Shown: in pieces, positions 38,104 to 46,058 of the stretch
Layout of the letters: the number at the start of each line of letters is the position of its first letter
How positions within the stretch are numbered: the first letter of the stretch is position 1
Source of the DNA: Coprobacillus cateniformis
Lineage (GTDB): Bacteria > Bacillota_I > Bacilli_A > Erysipelotrichales > Coprobacillaceae
Length of the DNA: 64,000 nt
Reading direction: 5' to 3'
NCBI RefSeq assembly: GCF_009767585.1
Contig: NZ_WSNW01000001.1
Span: 2,200,090 to 2,264,089 of the forward strand
Notes under the pieces: generated by a model
The model's database searches: none
Seen by the model: only the letters and a program-made list of their open reading frames with translations
What the model was told of the DNA's origin: nothing
Position numbers and translations under genes: made by a program

Positions 38104-38648
38104 GTTATCCCCCATTTCTCCATTAAATGACCTCTTTCAATAATTAATCTTGTGAAATAGACAGCGAAAAGCTTATCTGTATAATCAGTGATTATTTGAA
38201 CAATAAATATGCTTACAACAAGTTGTAAACCTAGGTTATGAAACAAAAAGACAAAAGCACTGCTGCTGCCAGCAGTGAGTCCACCAAATACATAAGCAGT
38301 AATGATGGCACTCATTATTGATGTTGGAATACCAACAAGAAGACTTCCAATAGGCATTCTTTTTCCTTTTAACCAAGGTGTGTGATAGAGAATACCAGCA
38401 AAGAATCCTGTCAGCAATTGTACAGGAGCATAATAAAAGGAATACATATCAAAAGTAAAACCACTTGTTATACTTCCCAGAACGCCTGTTAACATGGCAT
38501 ACTTAGGTCCTAGTAATCCAGCAATGAGAATCGTACCAATTGAATCCATATAAAATGGAATGGAGAATGTCATGGCTATAAATGCACCAACAACATTCAA
38601 AATGATTCCTATGGTCACAACCATTTGAATCTTTGTTTGTTTTTTCAT
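38049..38648 (-). CDS. ECF transporter S component, probable queuosine-precursor uptake
   Basis: Membrane protein of 199 residues with about six helices and the small-residue-rich style of ECF substrate-binding (S) subunits: MTFSIPFYMDSIGTILIAGLLGPKYAMLTG and later GFFAGILYH. It would work with a shared ECF module (EcfA, EcfA', EcfT) not in this window. The preQ1-I riboswitch in its leader suggests preQ1, queuine or queuosine as substrate, as for QueT/QrtT proteins. It overlaps the radical SAM gene by 55 bp. Confidence 0.8.
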   Translation of the reverse strand: MKKQTKIQMVVTIGIILNVVGAFIAMTFSIPFYMDSIGTILIAGLLGPKYAMLTGVLGSITSGFTFDMYSFYYAPVQLLTGFFAGILYHTPWLKGKRMPIGSLLVGIPTSIMSAIITAYVFGGLTAGSSSAFVFLFHNLGLQLVVSIFIVQIITDYTDKLFAVYFTRLIIERGHLMEKWGITWKDTATLQTKSKEKSFF

Positions 38649-38691
38649 ATTTTCTTTTCCTTTCTTCTAAAGTACAGTTAGAAGCCAGACA

Positions 38692-38715
38692 TAAAAAAGA
38701 TGGCAGAGCCATCTT
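38692..38715 (-). terminator. Riboswitch expression-platform terminator
   Basis: AAGATGGC pairs with GCCATCTT around a three-base loop; a T-rich run follows on the minus strand. It lies just after the preQ1 aptamer. Confidence 0.8.
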
Positions 38716-38724
38716 GTTTTCATG

Positions 38725-38763
38725 TCCTTAGTTTTTTATACTGGGTTTGGCTCTCGAACCAGT
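38725..38763 (-). promoter_or_regulatory. preQ1-I riboswitch aptamer
   Basis: On the minus strand CTGG (P1 5') ... CCAG (P1 3') is followed by TATAAAAAACTAAGG, the A-rich tail and ligand-contacting end of class I preQ1 aptamers. The loop side holds GTTCGAGAGCC. The A-rich tail can form the usual H-type pseudoknot. Binding of preQ1 would favour the terminator and switch off the ECF-radical SAM operon. Confidence 0.88.
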
Positions 38764-38822
38764 TCATATGATAGCGTATCATATCTTTTTATGAATATCA
38801 ATGTTTAAATGAATATAACTGA

Positions 38823-38843
38823 TTTGCACTATCTTAGTGCAAA
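38823..38843. promoter_or_regulatory. Palindromic operator upstream of the PRD activator gene
   Basis: A 21-bp palindrome with half-sites TTTGCACTA and TAGTGCAAA, centre at 38833, 19 bp before the first base of the -35. A near copy at the same distance precedes the PTS operon at 44181. Confidence 0.75.
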
Positions 38844-38851
38844 TTTATGAT

Positions 38852-38880
38852 TTGAGACATGATAAGCATAATGTTATGAT
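38852..38880 (+). promoter_or_regulatory. Promoter of the PRD activator gene
   Basis: TTGAGA (38852-38857), 17-bp spacer, TATGAT (38875-38880). Confidence 0.65.
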
Positions 38881-38925
38881 ATATGTGGATAAAATGGTTG
38901 AATTGTGTCGAAAGGAGGGAAAGAA

Positions 38926-40872
38926 ATGTTATTGCCAAGAGAAAAACAAATATTAGAACTCCTTTATACAGGACATAAAGAATATACAACTTCTCAAATT
39001 GCTAATCTTTTGCAAAGAAGTTCAAGAACAATTAAAGCAGATATCAAAAAGATTAAAGATGAGTTAACTGGAACTGGTTGTATCATCTATACGAAGACTG
39101 GTAAGGGGTTATGGCTGGAATATTCAAATGAAGGAAAGGTTTATCTTGATAATTTGTTACTTAAGGATGAAAATGCATCTTCTTTTTTACCTGAAACAAG
39201 AAAATATTATATTGCATTAGAACTATTAAGGAGTGATAAATATATATCTATGGAAAGTATTTCAGAAAAGTTATTTGTAAGTAAAGGAACAATTATGAAT
39301 GATGTCAATAAATTGATATCCTTTTTTGAAAACTTTGATTTAAAATTAGATAAATCGGTTAAATATGGAATGATTTTAAAAGGAACAGAGTTTAAAAAAA
39401 GAATTGCTGAAGCTTATGTGTTAAGAAAAATTGTTGTTTATCAGGGCAATGAGATTTTAGAAAAACTTCAGCCTTTCTTCTATAATGTTCAATTGAAAAC
39501 AATAGGAATGATTATTCAAAATGCTGAGGAACAATTTGATTTGGTTATATCTGATCACTCTTATATCAACTGTATTTTACAATTTGCAGTTATGGTGGAA
39601 CATCTTCATCAGGGAAAGAGTTGTCAAGGTGTTAATACAATTGATAAAATTGATAATTTAGAATGGGATATTACTAAATATATAGTCCAAGGTATTCAAA
39701 ATTATTTTCAAATTCATATTTCATCTGAAGATGAAAATTATGTTTATATCAATGTTGTTGGATTAAAATATCAAAATAAACGTATTTATCAAAACAGAAG
39801 TTTAGAAAGTATAAGGCAGATTTCTCCTCAAACCTTTGATGGTATTGTTGAGATTATGCGAGAAGTAGATGCAGTTTATGGTGAGGGATTGAGTGAAGAT
39901 GAGGAATTAATGATATCAATCTTTATTCATTTGAATGCTTTATTTGCTAGACTTATGAATTCTATCTATATTGAAAATCCTTTGAAAAAAACAATTAAAA
40001 GTGATTTAGCATATGAATATGAAATAGCAACTTATATTTCTCAACTTTTAACACGTGAACATTATTGTTTGCTTAAGGAAGATGATATATGTGATTTAGC
40101 ACTCTATGTTGGTGCTTCATTAAAAAGAAAAAAAGCGAATTCACTTCAACTCTATCCAACAGTTGTCATTGTTTGTGGAAGTGGGATGTCCACTTCTCAA
40201 TTTATTGAAGCGAAAATTCATTTGGCTTTTCCAAATGTTATTATTAAGGATACAGTTCCATTATTAAAGACTCATGAATTGAATAAAGATGATCAGGATT
40301 TTGTGATTTCAACTGTGCCATTACAGTTAGAAGATATTGAAGTCGTGGTTGTCTCACCAATGTTAGGGAAATCAGATATGAATCGCTTAACTGAAATGTT
40401 TGAACAGTCACGAGAAAAGCAATCATATCATTATGGTATATACAGTCAATTGGTTTCTCATATTAAAGAAAATATTTGTTTCTTTAAATGTGATTGTCGT
40501 AGTCGGGAAGAAGTGATTACGTTGCTTGGAACACGTTTGATTATGCAAAAGTATGTAGATGAAGGATTTATTGAATCTGTATTGAAAAGGGAAAATCTAG
40601 CACCTACCTCTATTGGTGATGGATTTGCGATTCCACACTCCTTTAAAGGTCACATTGTGAAACCAGGAATTGGATTTATGACATTGAAAAAGCCAATTCA
40701 ATGGGGTGAAGAAAAGGTGCAAATGATACTCATGATTGCATTGGATCCTAAGAATAAAGATTCATTTAGAGTTATTTTTGGTCAATTAGCCTCTTTAACC
40801 AAAGATGTTGACAAAATACAAAAGATATTAGATGCTAATCATTATAAAGAATTTTTAAACGCTTTCAAATAG
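38926..40872 (+). CDS. PRD-containing PTS transcription activator (LicR/MtlR/ManR type) with EIIB and EIIA domains
   Basis: DNA-binding regulator of 648 residues. N-terminal helix-turn-helix (REKQILELLYTGHKEYTTSQIANLL) and an Mga-like HTH (about 90-150), two PRDs (about 190-400), an EIIB-Gat-like domain with Cys417 in VVIVCGSGMSTSQ, and a mannitol/fructose-type EIIA with His571 in GFAIPHS. These phosphorylation sites let PTS flux set its activity. ATG 38926 follows AAAGGAGGGA; an in-frame GTG at 38905 is rejected. It likely activates the PTS-aldolase operon at 44181 and its own gene through matching palindromes. Confidence 0.92.
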   Translation: MLLPREKQILELLYTGHKEYTTSQIANLLQRSSRTIKADIKKIKDELTGTGCIIYTKTGKGLWLEYSNEGKVYLDNLLLKDENASSFLPETRKYYIALELLRSDKYISMESISEKLFVSKGTIMNDVNKLISFFENFDLKLDKSVKYGMILKGTEFKKRIAEAYVLRKIVVYQGNEILEKLQPFFYNVQLKTIGMIIQNAEEQFDLVISDHSYINCILQFAVMVEHLHQGKSCQGVNTIDKIDNLEWDITKYIVQGIQNYFQIHISSEDENYVYINVVGLKYQNKRIYQNRSLESIRQISPQTFDGIVEIMREVDAVYGEGLSEDEELMISIFIHLNALFARLMNSIYIENPLKKTIKSDLAYEYEIATYISQLLTREHYCLLKEDDICDLALYVGASLKRKKANSLQLYPTVVIVCGSGMSTSQFIEAKIHLAFPNVIIKDTVPLLKTHELNKDDQDFVISTVPLQLEDIEVVVVSPMLGKSDMNRLTEMFEQSREKQSYHYGIYSQLVSHIKENICFFKCDCRSREEVITLLGTRLIMQKYVDEGFIESVLKRENLAPTSIGDGFAIPHSFKGHIVKPGIGFMTLKKPIQWGEEKVQMILMIALDPKNKDSFRVIFGQLASLTKDVDKIQKILDANHYKEFLNAFK

Positions 40873-40884
40873 AACAGTAACTAT

Positions 40885-40918
40885 GCTGGATATAAAAGTT
40901 TTATATGAGCTTTTTTAT
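40885..40918 (+). terminator. Terminator after the PRD activator gene
   Basis: GATATAAAA pairs with TTTTATAT around GT, followed by GAGC and a run of six Ts. Confidence 0.6.
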
Positions 40919-40953
40919 ATCTTCATTTTGCTGCACAAGAATTGACAAGATAT

Positions 40954-41003
40954 CAAAAGTTTAGGAGTGGGAGAGATATCTTCCTTGTCTTAAACTTTTT
41001 TTA
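40954..41003 (+). terminator. Second long terminator-like hairpin
   Basis: AAAAGTTTA and TAAACTTTTTTT enclose a loop containing the inner palindrome AGATATCT. It precedes the PHP gene and follows a TTGACA; a leader attenuator is possible. Confidence 0.5.
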
Positions 41004-41078
41004 TAAATCTAAATGTCGTTGACTTCACTTCAATCCATGCTTAAAATAAAATTAAGAGTGATGAAAAGGGGTGAACTT

Positions 41079-41876
41079 GTGAAACAAAAATTTAATCTTC
41101 ATACTCATACTACAAGATGTGGTCATGCTGAAGGATTGGATATTCAATATGTAGAAAGTGCTATTGATGCAGGTTTTAAGATGTTAGGGTTTAGTGATCA
41201 TATTCCTTTTGCTGGAGTTAAAATGCCTGGAGATCGCATGAGTTATGAACAAAAGAAGGAATATGTTTTAAGTCTTAAAGAATTACAAAAAAAGTATCAT
41301 GAGCAAATTGATATTAAGATAGGTTATGAAATAGAATATTTTGAAGAATATGATGAATATTATTTAGAATTGAGAAAAGAATGTGATTATTTCATATTGG
41401 GTCAGCATCTTAAATATATGGGTTATGAATATGATTGTTATTGTTCTGATGATGATGTTTTATCCTATGTTCAACAAGTTGAAAATGCAGTCAAAAAAGG
41501 ATTTATCACATATATTGCTCATCCAGATTATTTTATGCTAGGAAGAAGACAATTCTCAGAAGTATGTAGAGAAGCAGCTCATCGCATTGCAAGAATCAGT
41601 TTAGATTATGATGTTCCATTAGAAATTAATCTTAATGGATTTCGTTATGGTAAGAAATGTTATCAATTTGATAATAAAGATAATAAGTATGAAGAACGAT
41701 ATGCATATCCATTTCGTGAATTTTGGGAAATTGTTTCTACTTATGGGTGTCAGGTTTTATATGGTTATGATGCTCATTCACCAATTGCTTTTTTAGAAAA
41801 GGATAGGGAATACAAGGCGCATGAAATTATTGATGGTTTAGAGTTGAGATTTGTTGAAAACATTATTTTAAGATAA
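41079..41876 (+). CDS. PHP-domain phosphatase, histidinol-phosphatase family
   Basis: Cytoplasmic metal-dependent hydrolase of 265 residues. Metal-binding motifs HTHTTRCGHA at the N-terminus, GFSDHIPF, GYEIEYF, LGQHLKY, IAHPDYF and the final YGYDAHSP are in the order of the HisK/HisJ-type PHP family. The GTG at 41079 is chosen for its spacing to AAAAGGGGTGA; an in-frame ATG lies at 41061. No histidine biosynthesis genes are near, so it may be a general phosphoesterase. It precedes the acyltransferase gene by 11 bp, probably co-transcribed. Confidence 0.85.
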   Translation: MKQKFNLHTHTTRCGHAEGLDIQYVESAIDAGFKMLGFSDHIPFAGVKMPGDRMSYEQKKEYVLSLKELQKKYHEQIDIKIGYEIEYFEEYDEYYLELRKECDYFILGQHLKYMGYEYDCYCSDDDVLSYVQQVENAVKKGFITYIAHPDYFMLGRRQFSEVCREAAHRIARISLDYDVPLEINLNGFRYGKKCYQFDNKDNKYEERYAYPFREFWEIVSTYGCQVLYGYDAHSPIAFLEKDREYKAHEIIDGLELRFVENIILR

Positions 41877-41887
41877 GGAGTATATCT

Positions 41888-42532
41888 ATGAAAAAATTAT
41901 TGATATGGGGAGCAGGAGATCAGGGGACTGTGACATTAGAATGTGCTTTAGCAACACAGCAATATAGTCAAATAGATTTCTTAGAAATTAAAGAGAAGGG
42001 TCATCGCGATATTCCTCATTATCGTGTATACAGTGAAGATGAAGTAGAATTCACTACATTTTTAAAATCATATGATGAAGTCTTTGTAGCAACAGGAAAT
42101 AATGATATTCGAGAAAATAAAATAACAATGTTAAAGACTATGGACATAACGATTGGTACACTTATTCATCCAAGGGCATTGATAAGTCCTACTGCCAAAG
42201 TTTTAGCAGGGACTATTGTTTTGGCAAATGCAGTCGTAAATACAAATGCAACTGTTGGGATGGGTTGTATTATTAATACTGCAACAATTATTGAGCATGA
42301 TTGTATTATAGAAGACTTTGTTAATATTTCACCAAATACAGCAATTGCTGGACATACAAAAATTGGTCAAAAAACATTTATTGGAGTTGGGACTGCCATT
42401 ATTGATGATATTGTAGTAGGCAAAGAAGTGATTATAGGAGCAGGAAGTTCAGTGATTTCTAATATTCCAGAATACACGACTGTTGTTGGCGTTCCTGCAA
42501 AAGTGATTAAGGTTCATAAGAATCATAAATAG
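41888..42532 (+). CDS. NeuD/PglD-type sugar O-acyltransferase
   Basis: A 214-residue enzyme with an N-terminal Rossmann-like nucleotide-sugar domain (KKLLIWGAGDQGTVTLE) and a C-terminal left-handed beta-helix of hexapeptide repeats (SPTAKVLAGTIVLANAVV through IIGAGSSVISNIPEYTTVVGVPAKVI). The trimeric family acetylates sialic acid or amino sugars for capsule or glycoprotein synthesis. No NeuA/B/C or other capsule gene is nearby, so the substrate is open. RBS AAGGAG before the ATG. Confidence 0.88.
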   Translation: MKKLLIWGAGDQGTVTLECALATQQYSQIDFLEIKEKGHRDIPHYRVYSEDEVEFTTFLKSYDEVFVATGNNDIRENKITMLKTMDITIGTLIHPRALISPTAKVLAGTIVLANAVVNTNATVGMGCIINTATIIEHDCIIEDFVNISPNTAIAGHTKIGQKTFIGVGTAIIDDIVVGKEVIIGAGSSVISNIPEYTTVVGVPAKVIKVHKNHK

Positions 42533-42602
42533 GTTATGATTTTTATGCAAATGAAAAGTGACTGTAATAAAATAAATATGGCATGAAAGTTTCCATAAAA
42601 CA

Positions 42603-42643
42603 AAAAGGACAGTGAAATCAGTGATTATCATTGCCCTTTTTCG
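42603..42643. terminator. Terminator between the acyltransferase and alcohol dehydrogenase genes
   Basis: AAAAAGGACAGTGA pairs imperfectly with TCATTGCCCTTTTT; T-rich on both sides, so it can serve both converging genes. Confidence 0.55.
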
Positions 42644-42705
42644 TCTAATGAGATTATGGAAATAAATTAAATTTTAAAAGTTATTTTCGTATATCCTCTT
42701 CATAT

Positions 42706-43893
42706 TTATAAAGCCATTTGATAAATTTGAATAATATCATCCTTTTTGAGCTGCATAAATCCGCCAATGACACCATGACCAGTATCAGCTGCTTTTTCAG
42801 CCATTTCTTCAATTTGTTCATGAGTTGGAATAATATTTAATTCCTTTAGCGTTGTTGGCATACCAATTTGATGACACCATTGATCCCATGCTTCAATGCC
42901 TTTCAATGCAGTTTCTTCAAGATTATAATAATTAGGTTCAATAGCAAATACATTGACAGCAAATTGTGCAAAACGTTCAATATTTGTTTTGTAAACATAT
43001 TTTGCCCAGCTAGACCAAACAGCTGTTAAACTTGCTCCATGTGTTGCATCAAACATAGCACTCAGTTCATGACCTATTTTGTGAGTCGCAAAATCTCCAA
43101 TACGCCCTGTTCCTGTTAAACCATTGTGTGATAGACTGCCAGCCCACATTAAATTTGCACGGACTTCATAATTTTGTGGATCATGAATAATTTTTAAAGC
43201 TTCTTCTTTCACTGTAACGAGTAATCCTTCAGAAATACGATCAATTAATTGAACATCAGTCACATTTGTAAAATATCTTTCCATTGTATGCATCATAATA
43301 TCAGCAGCCCCACTACAAGTTTGATACATTGGCAATGTATAGGTTAACTCTGGATTCATAATCGCAAAGAGAGGTCTTGCACAATCATGGTTGTAAGACC
43401 TTTTCAGAATACCTTGATCTTGAGTCTCTATATCAATGACTGTAGAGTTGCTTGTTTCTGAACCTGTTGCTGCAATTGTAGAAATGCATCCCATTGGGGC
43501 AATTTGTGTTGTTGTGACTTTTCCTAAAAATAAGTCTTCTAAGGGAAAATCATTAGCAACTCCATAAGCAATTGCTTTTGCAGAATCAATGGCTGACCCT
43601 CCACCAATAGCTAAAATAAAATCTACATTTTCTCTTTGACAGATTTTAACACCTTCTTGTGCTCTTTTTAATTTTGGATTAGGAATAACACCATCAAAAT
43701 CGATATACTCCAATCCAGCATCTCTTAAACTTTCATGAACAGTATCTAGGACACCATTCTCCTCTAAGAATGTGCCACCATAATGGATAAGAACTTTATG
43801 AAATCCTCTTTCTTTGATCTCTTTTCCAACCTCTCCATGAGTTCCTTTACCAAAGATAATCTTTGTGGGTGTTGAAAATTCAAAATTTAACAT
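42706..43893 (-). CDS. Iron-containing alcohol dehydrogenase (butanol dehydrogenase/YqhD type)
   Basis: Cytoplasmic NAD(P)H-dependent dehydrogenase of 395 residues. Dinucleotide motif AIGGGSAIDSAK, metal ligands in GAADIMMHTMERYF (Asp, His), DFATHKIGHEL and DATHGASL (His), and the family end TGHGVIGGF. Size and motifs fit the BdhA/YqhD branch that reduces short aldehydes in fermentation. It stands alone and diverges from the PTS operon. Substrate is not resolvable. Confidence 0.93.
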   Translation of the reverse strand: MLNFEFSTPTKIIFGKGTHGEVGKEIKERGFHKVLIHYGGTFLEENGVLDTVHESLRDAGLEYIDFDGVIPNPKLKRAQEGVKICQRENVDFILAIGGGSAIDSAKAIAYGVANDFPLEDLFLGKVTTTQIAPMGCISTIAATGSETSNSTVIDIETQDQGILKRSYNHDCARPLFAIMNPELTYTLPMYQTCSGAADIMMHTMERYFTNVTDVQLIDRISEGLLVTVKEEALKIIHDPQNYEVRANLMWAGSLSHNGLTGTGRIGDFATHKIGHELSAMFDATHGASLTAVWSSWAKYVYKTNIERFAQFAVNVFAIEPNYYNLEETALKGIEAWDQWCHQIGMPTTLKELNIIPTHEQIEEMAEKAADTGHGVIGGFMQLKKDDIIQIYQMAL

Positions 43894-44080
43894 GATATAT
43901 CCCTCGCTTTCTTAAATAGCACTTTAACTATTTCTAACTTTATTATAAAGATATGTTATACAGGAGTAAATTTAATAAATATCACCAATCAAGTGAAAAA
44001 AGTTAGTGAATTTATTTCAAAACTCTTTATTTATGTACATTTATAGAAAAGAACATGCAAATATTAGAAAATGATGAAGA

Positions 44081-44101
44081 ATTGCACTATATTGGTGCAA
44101 T
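44081..44101. promoter_or_regulatory. Palindromic operator upstream of the PTS-aldolase operon
   Basis: Half-sites ATTGCACTA and TTGGTGCAAT, centre at 44091, 19 bp before the first base of the -35. Near copy of the site at 38823, with identical spacing. Confidence 0.75.
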
Positions 44102-44109
44102 TTGTTGAT

Positions 44110-44138
44110 TTGTATAAGTCAAAGATGATTGATAAGAT
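44110..44138 (+). promoter_or_regulatory. Promoter of the PTS-aldolase operon
   Basis: TTGTAT (44110-44115), 17-bp spacer, TAAGAT (44133-44138). The weak -35 fits a need for activation. Confidence 0.6.
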
Positions 44139-44180
44139 ATGAGTGTAAAGAAAAAACAACTCTATGAAAGGAGGAACAAC

Positions 44181-44636
44181 ATGTTGATGATAGATATGCT
44201 TGATGAACGACTTATTCAATTTCATCTGAATGCTAAAGATAAAAAAGATGCTATATATAAAATAGGAGAACTGATGTTTCAAGCAGGAAAAGTCACGAAT
44301 CAGGAACAATATAGAAAGGGTCTATTTGAAAGAGAAAAAGAATTTGCAACTGGAATTGGGAACGGAATTGCTATTCCACATTGCCAAAGTGATTGTGTCA
44401 AAGAAGCAGCTTTTACTTTAGTCAAACTTGATGAACCAATAGAATGGGGGTCACTTGATGATTTACCTGTCAATTATATTATTATGTTGGCTGCACCCAA
44501 TTCATCTGATAATGTTCATTTAAAAATGTTATCGACACTTGCTATGAATTTAATGGATGAGGATTTTAGGTCCGGACTCATAAATGCTTCATCTGTTGAA
44601 GAAATAAAAAAAATATTTGCGATGAAGGGAGAATAA
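44181..44636 (+). CDS. PTS EIIA, fructose/mannitol family
   Basis: Cytoplasmic phosphocarrier of 151 residues. Phospho-His67 is in GIAIPHCQS; the rest (PIEWGSLDDLPVNYIIMLAAP) is typical of EIIA-Fru/Mtl. ATG 44181 follows GAAAGGAGGA; the upstream in-frame ATG at 44139 is before this RBS and rejected. First gene of an EIIA-EIIB-EIIC-aldolase operon. Confidence 0.93.
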   Translation: MLMIDMLDERLIQFHLNAKDKKDAIYKIGELMFQAGKVTNQEQYRKGLFEREKEFATGIGNGIAIPHCQSDCVKEAAFTLVKLDEPIEWGSLDDLPVNYIIMLAAPNSSDNVHLKMLSTLAMNLMDEDFRSGLINASSVEEIKKIFAMKGE

Positions 44637-44641
44637 AAATT

Positions 44642-44950
44642 ATGTACATTGTTTGTGTAACGGCTTGTCCAGTAGGCATTGCTCATACTTATATGGCGGC
44701 TGCAAATTTAGAAAAAGCAGTCAAGGCCGCAGGGCATGAGGTGAAGGTAGAAACGCAAGGTGCTCAAGGATTAGAAAATGAAATTACAAGTGATGATCTT
44801 GCAAAATGTGATGCTGCAATTATTGCAAGTGATATCAGAATTAAAAATCACGAACGTTTTGATGACGTTCCCACAATGACAGTTGCTGTTCAGGAAGCAG
44901 TTAAGGATGCTGATGGAATTGTTAAAGAATTACTGGAGGCGTTAGAATAG
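44642..44950 (+). CDS. PTS EIIB, fructose family
   Basis: Cytoplasmic EIIB of 102 residues that hands phosphate from EIIA to sugar. Phospho-Cys9 stands in VTACPVGIAHTYMAA, the classical fructose EIIB motif with Val in place of the usual Thr. Five bases separate it from the EIIA gene and one base from the EIIC gene, so the three subunits are made together. Confidence 0.94.
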   Translation: MYIVCVTACPVGIAHTYMAAANLEKAVKAAGHEVKVETQGAQGLENEITSDDLAKCDAAIIASDIRIKNHERFDDVPTMTVAVQEAVKDADGIVKELLEALE

Positions 44951-44951
44951 T

Positions 44952-46010
44952 ATGGCTGAAATTAAAAGAAAGAATGCTCAAAAGAAAAGTCAGAGTGCAA
45001 TTTTAAAAGATTCAATTATGACTGGAATATCTTATATGATTCCTGTTATCGTTGGCGGTGGCGTTTTACAAGCCATTGCTAAAATGATGGGTGGATATGA
45101 TATTGCGAGTCATATGAATCAGGTTGATACACTTGCTAAAGTTATTATGTTAATTGGTACAAGTTTATGGAATTTTACAGTGCCAGCTGTGGCTGCTTTT
45201 ACAGCATATGCTTTGGCTGATAAGCCAGGGATTGCTCCTGGTCTCGCTATGGGAACATTGGCGAATACAATAAATGCTGGATTTGTTGGCGGGCTTGTTG
45301 GTGGAATGATGGTAGGATACTGTGTTTTATGGATGAAGAAGATATCAATTCCAAAGAACTTACAGGGGGTTATGCCGATTTTAGTCATTCCAACTGTCAC
45401 AACACTTGTTTGTGGATTGATGATGTATTACGTTGTTGGAAATCCAATTGCGTGGTGTATGCAAGCGATGCAAAATTGGTTGTTAAGTTTAAATACAGGG
45501 TCCAAATTTGTGTTTGGAGCAGCTGTTGGAGCGATGATGTGTGTAGATATGGGTGGACCAGTCAGTAAGGCAGCAGCCATGGTTACCAATGGCTTGAATG
45601 CTGATGGTTTGTTTATTCCAACTTCAGCAAAAATGTGTTCAGGTATGACAGCCCCTTTAGGTATTGCGATTGCAACATTCTTAGGTGGAAAAAAGAAATT
45701 TGATGCTGTTGATAGAGAAAACGCCAAATCAGCAATGATGCTATCTTGTGTTTATATTGAGGAAGCAGTTATTCCTTTCTTGATTAAAGCTCCAATAAGA
45801 GTAGTGGTTTCTTGTATGATTGGTGGTGGTATTACTGGTGGATTATGTATGGTGACGTCACTTGCTTCACCTGCTGTTCATGGTGGAATCTTCGTTATTC
45901 CTATGACATCTCATCCATTATTATTTATAGGATTATGGTTCTTAGGAAGTTGTATTACAGGTGTCATCTATGCATTATGGAAAAAGCCATTACCAGTGGA
46001 AACAAACTAG
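44952..46010 (+). CDS. PTS EIIC, fructose family
   Basis: Membrane channel subunit of 352 residues with about nine helices. Family motifs: SYMIPVIVGGGVLQA, GFVGGLVGGMMVGY, DMGGPVSKAA (a substrate-site motif of fructose EIIC), and CVYIEEAVIPFL. The separate-subunit arrangement, rather than a fused EIIABC, is frequent in Firmicutes for fructose-like sugars or sugar alcohols. With the aldolase next to it, the sugar should become a ketose 1,6-bisphosphate. Confidence 0.93.
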   Translation: MAEIKRKNAQKKSQSAILKDSIMTGISYMIPVIVGGGVLQAIAKMMGGYDIASHMNQVDTLAKVIMLIGTSLWNFTVPAVAAFTAYALADKPGIAPGLAMGTLANTINAGFVGGLVGGMMVGYCVLWMKKISIPKNLQGVMPILVIPTVTTLVCGLMMYYVVGNPIAWCMQAMQNWLLSLNTGSKFVFGAAVGAMMCVDMGGPVSKAAAMVTNGLNADGLFIPTSAKMCSGMTAPLGIAIATFLGGKKKFDAVDRENAKSAMMLSCVYIEEAVIPFLIKAPIRVVVSCMIGGGITGGLCMVTSLASPAVHGGIFVIPMTSHPLLFIGLWFLGSCITGVIYALWKKPLPVETN

Positions 46011-46058
46011 AAGAGAGGGATGCTGGACATCCCTTCTTAAAATATGGAGGTTAGATAT

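Noticed and set aside
41888..42532. Sialic acid or capsule biosynthesis locus suggested by the NeuD-like gene
   Set aside because: No NeuA, NeuB, NeuC or glycosyltransferase is nearby; only a single acyltransferase is supported.
44139..44180. Longer N-terminus of the EIIA protein from ATG 44139
   Set aside because: It lies before the GAAAGGAGGA ribosome binding site and just after the -10, so ATG 44181 is the supported start.
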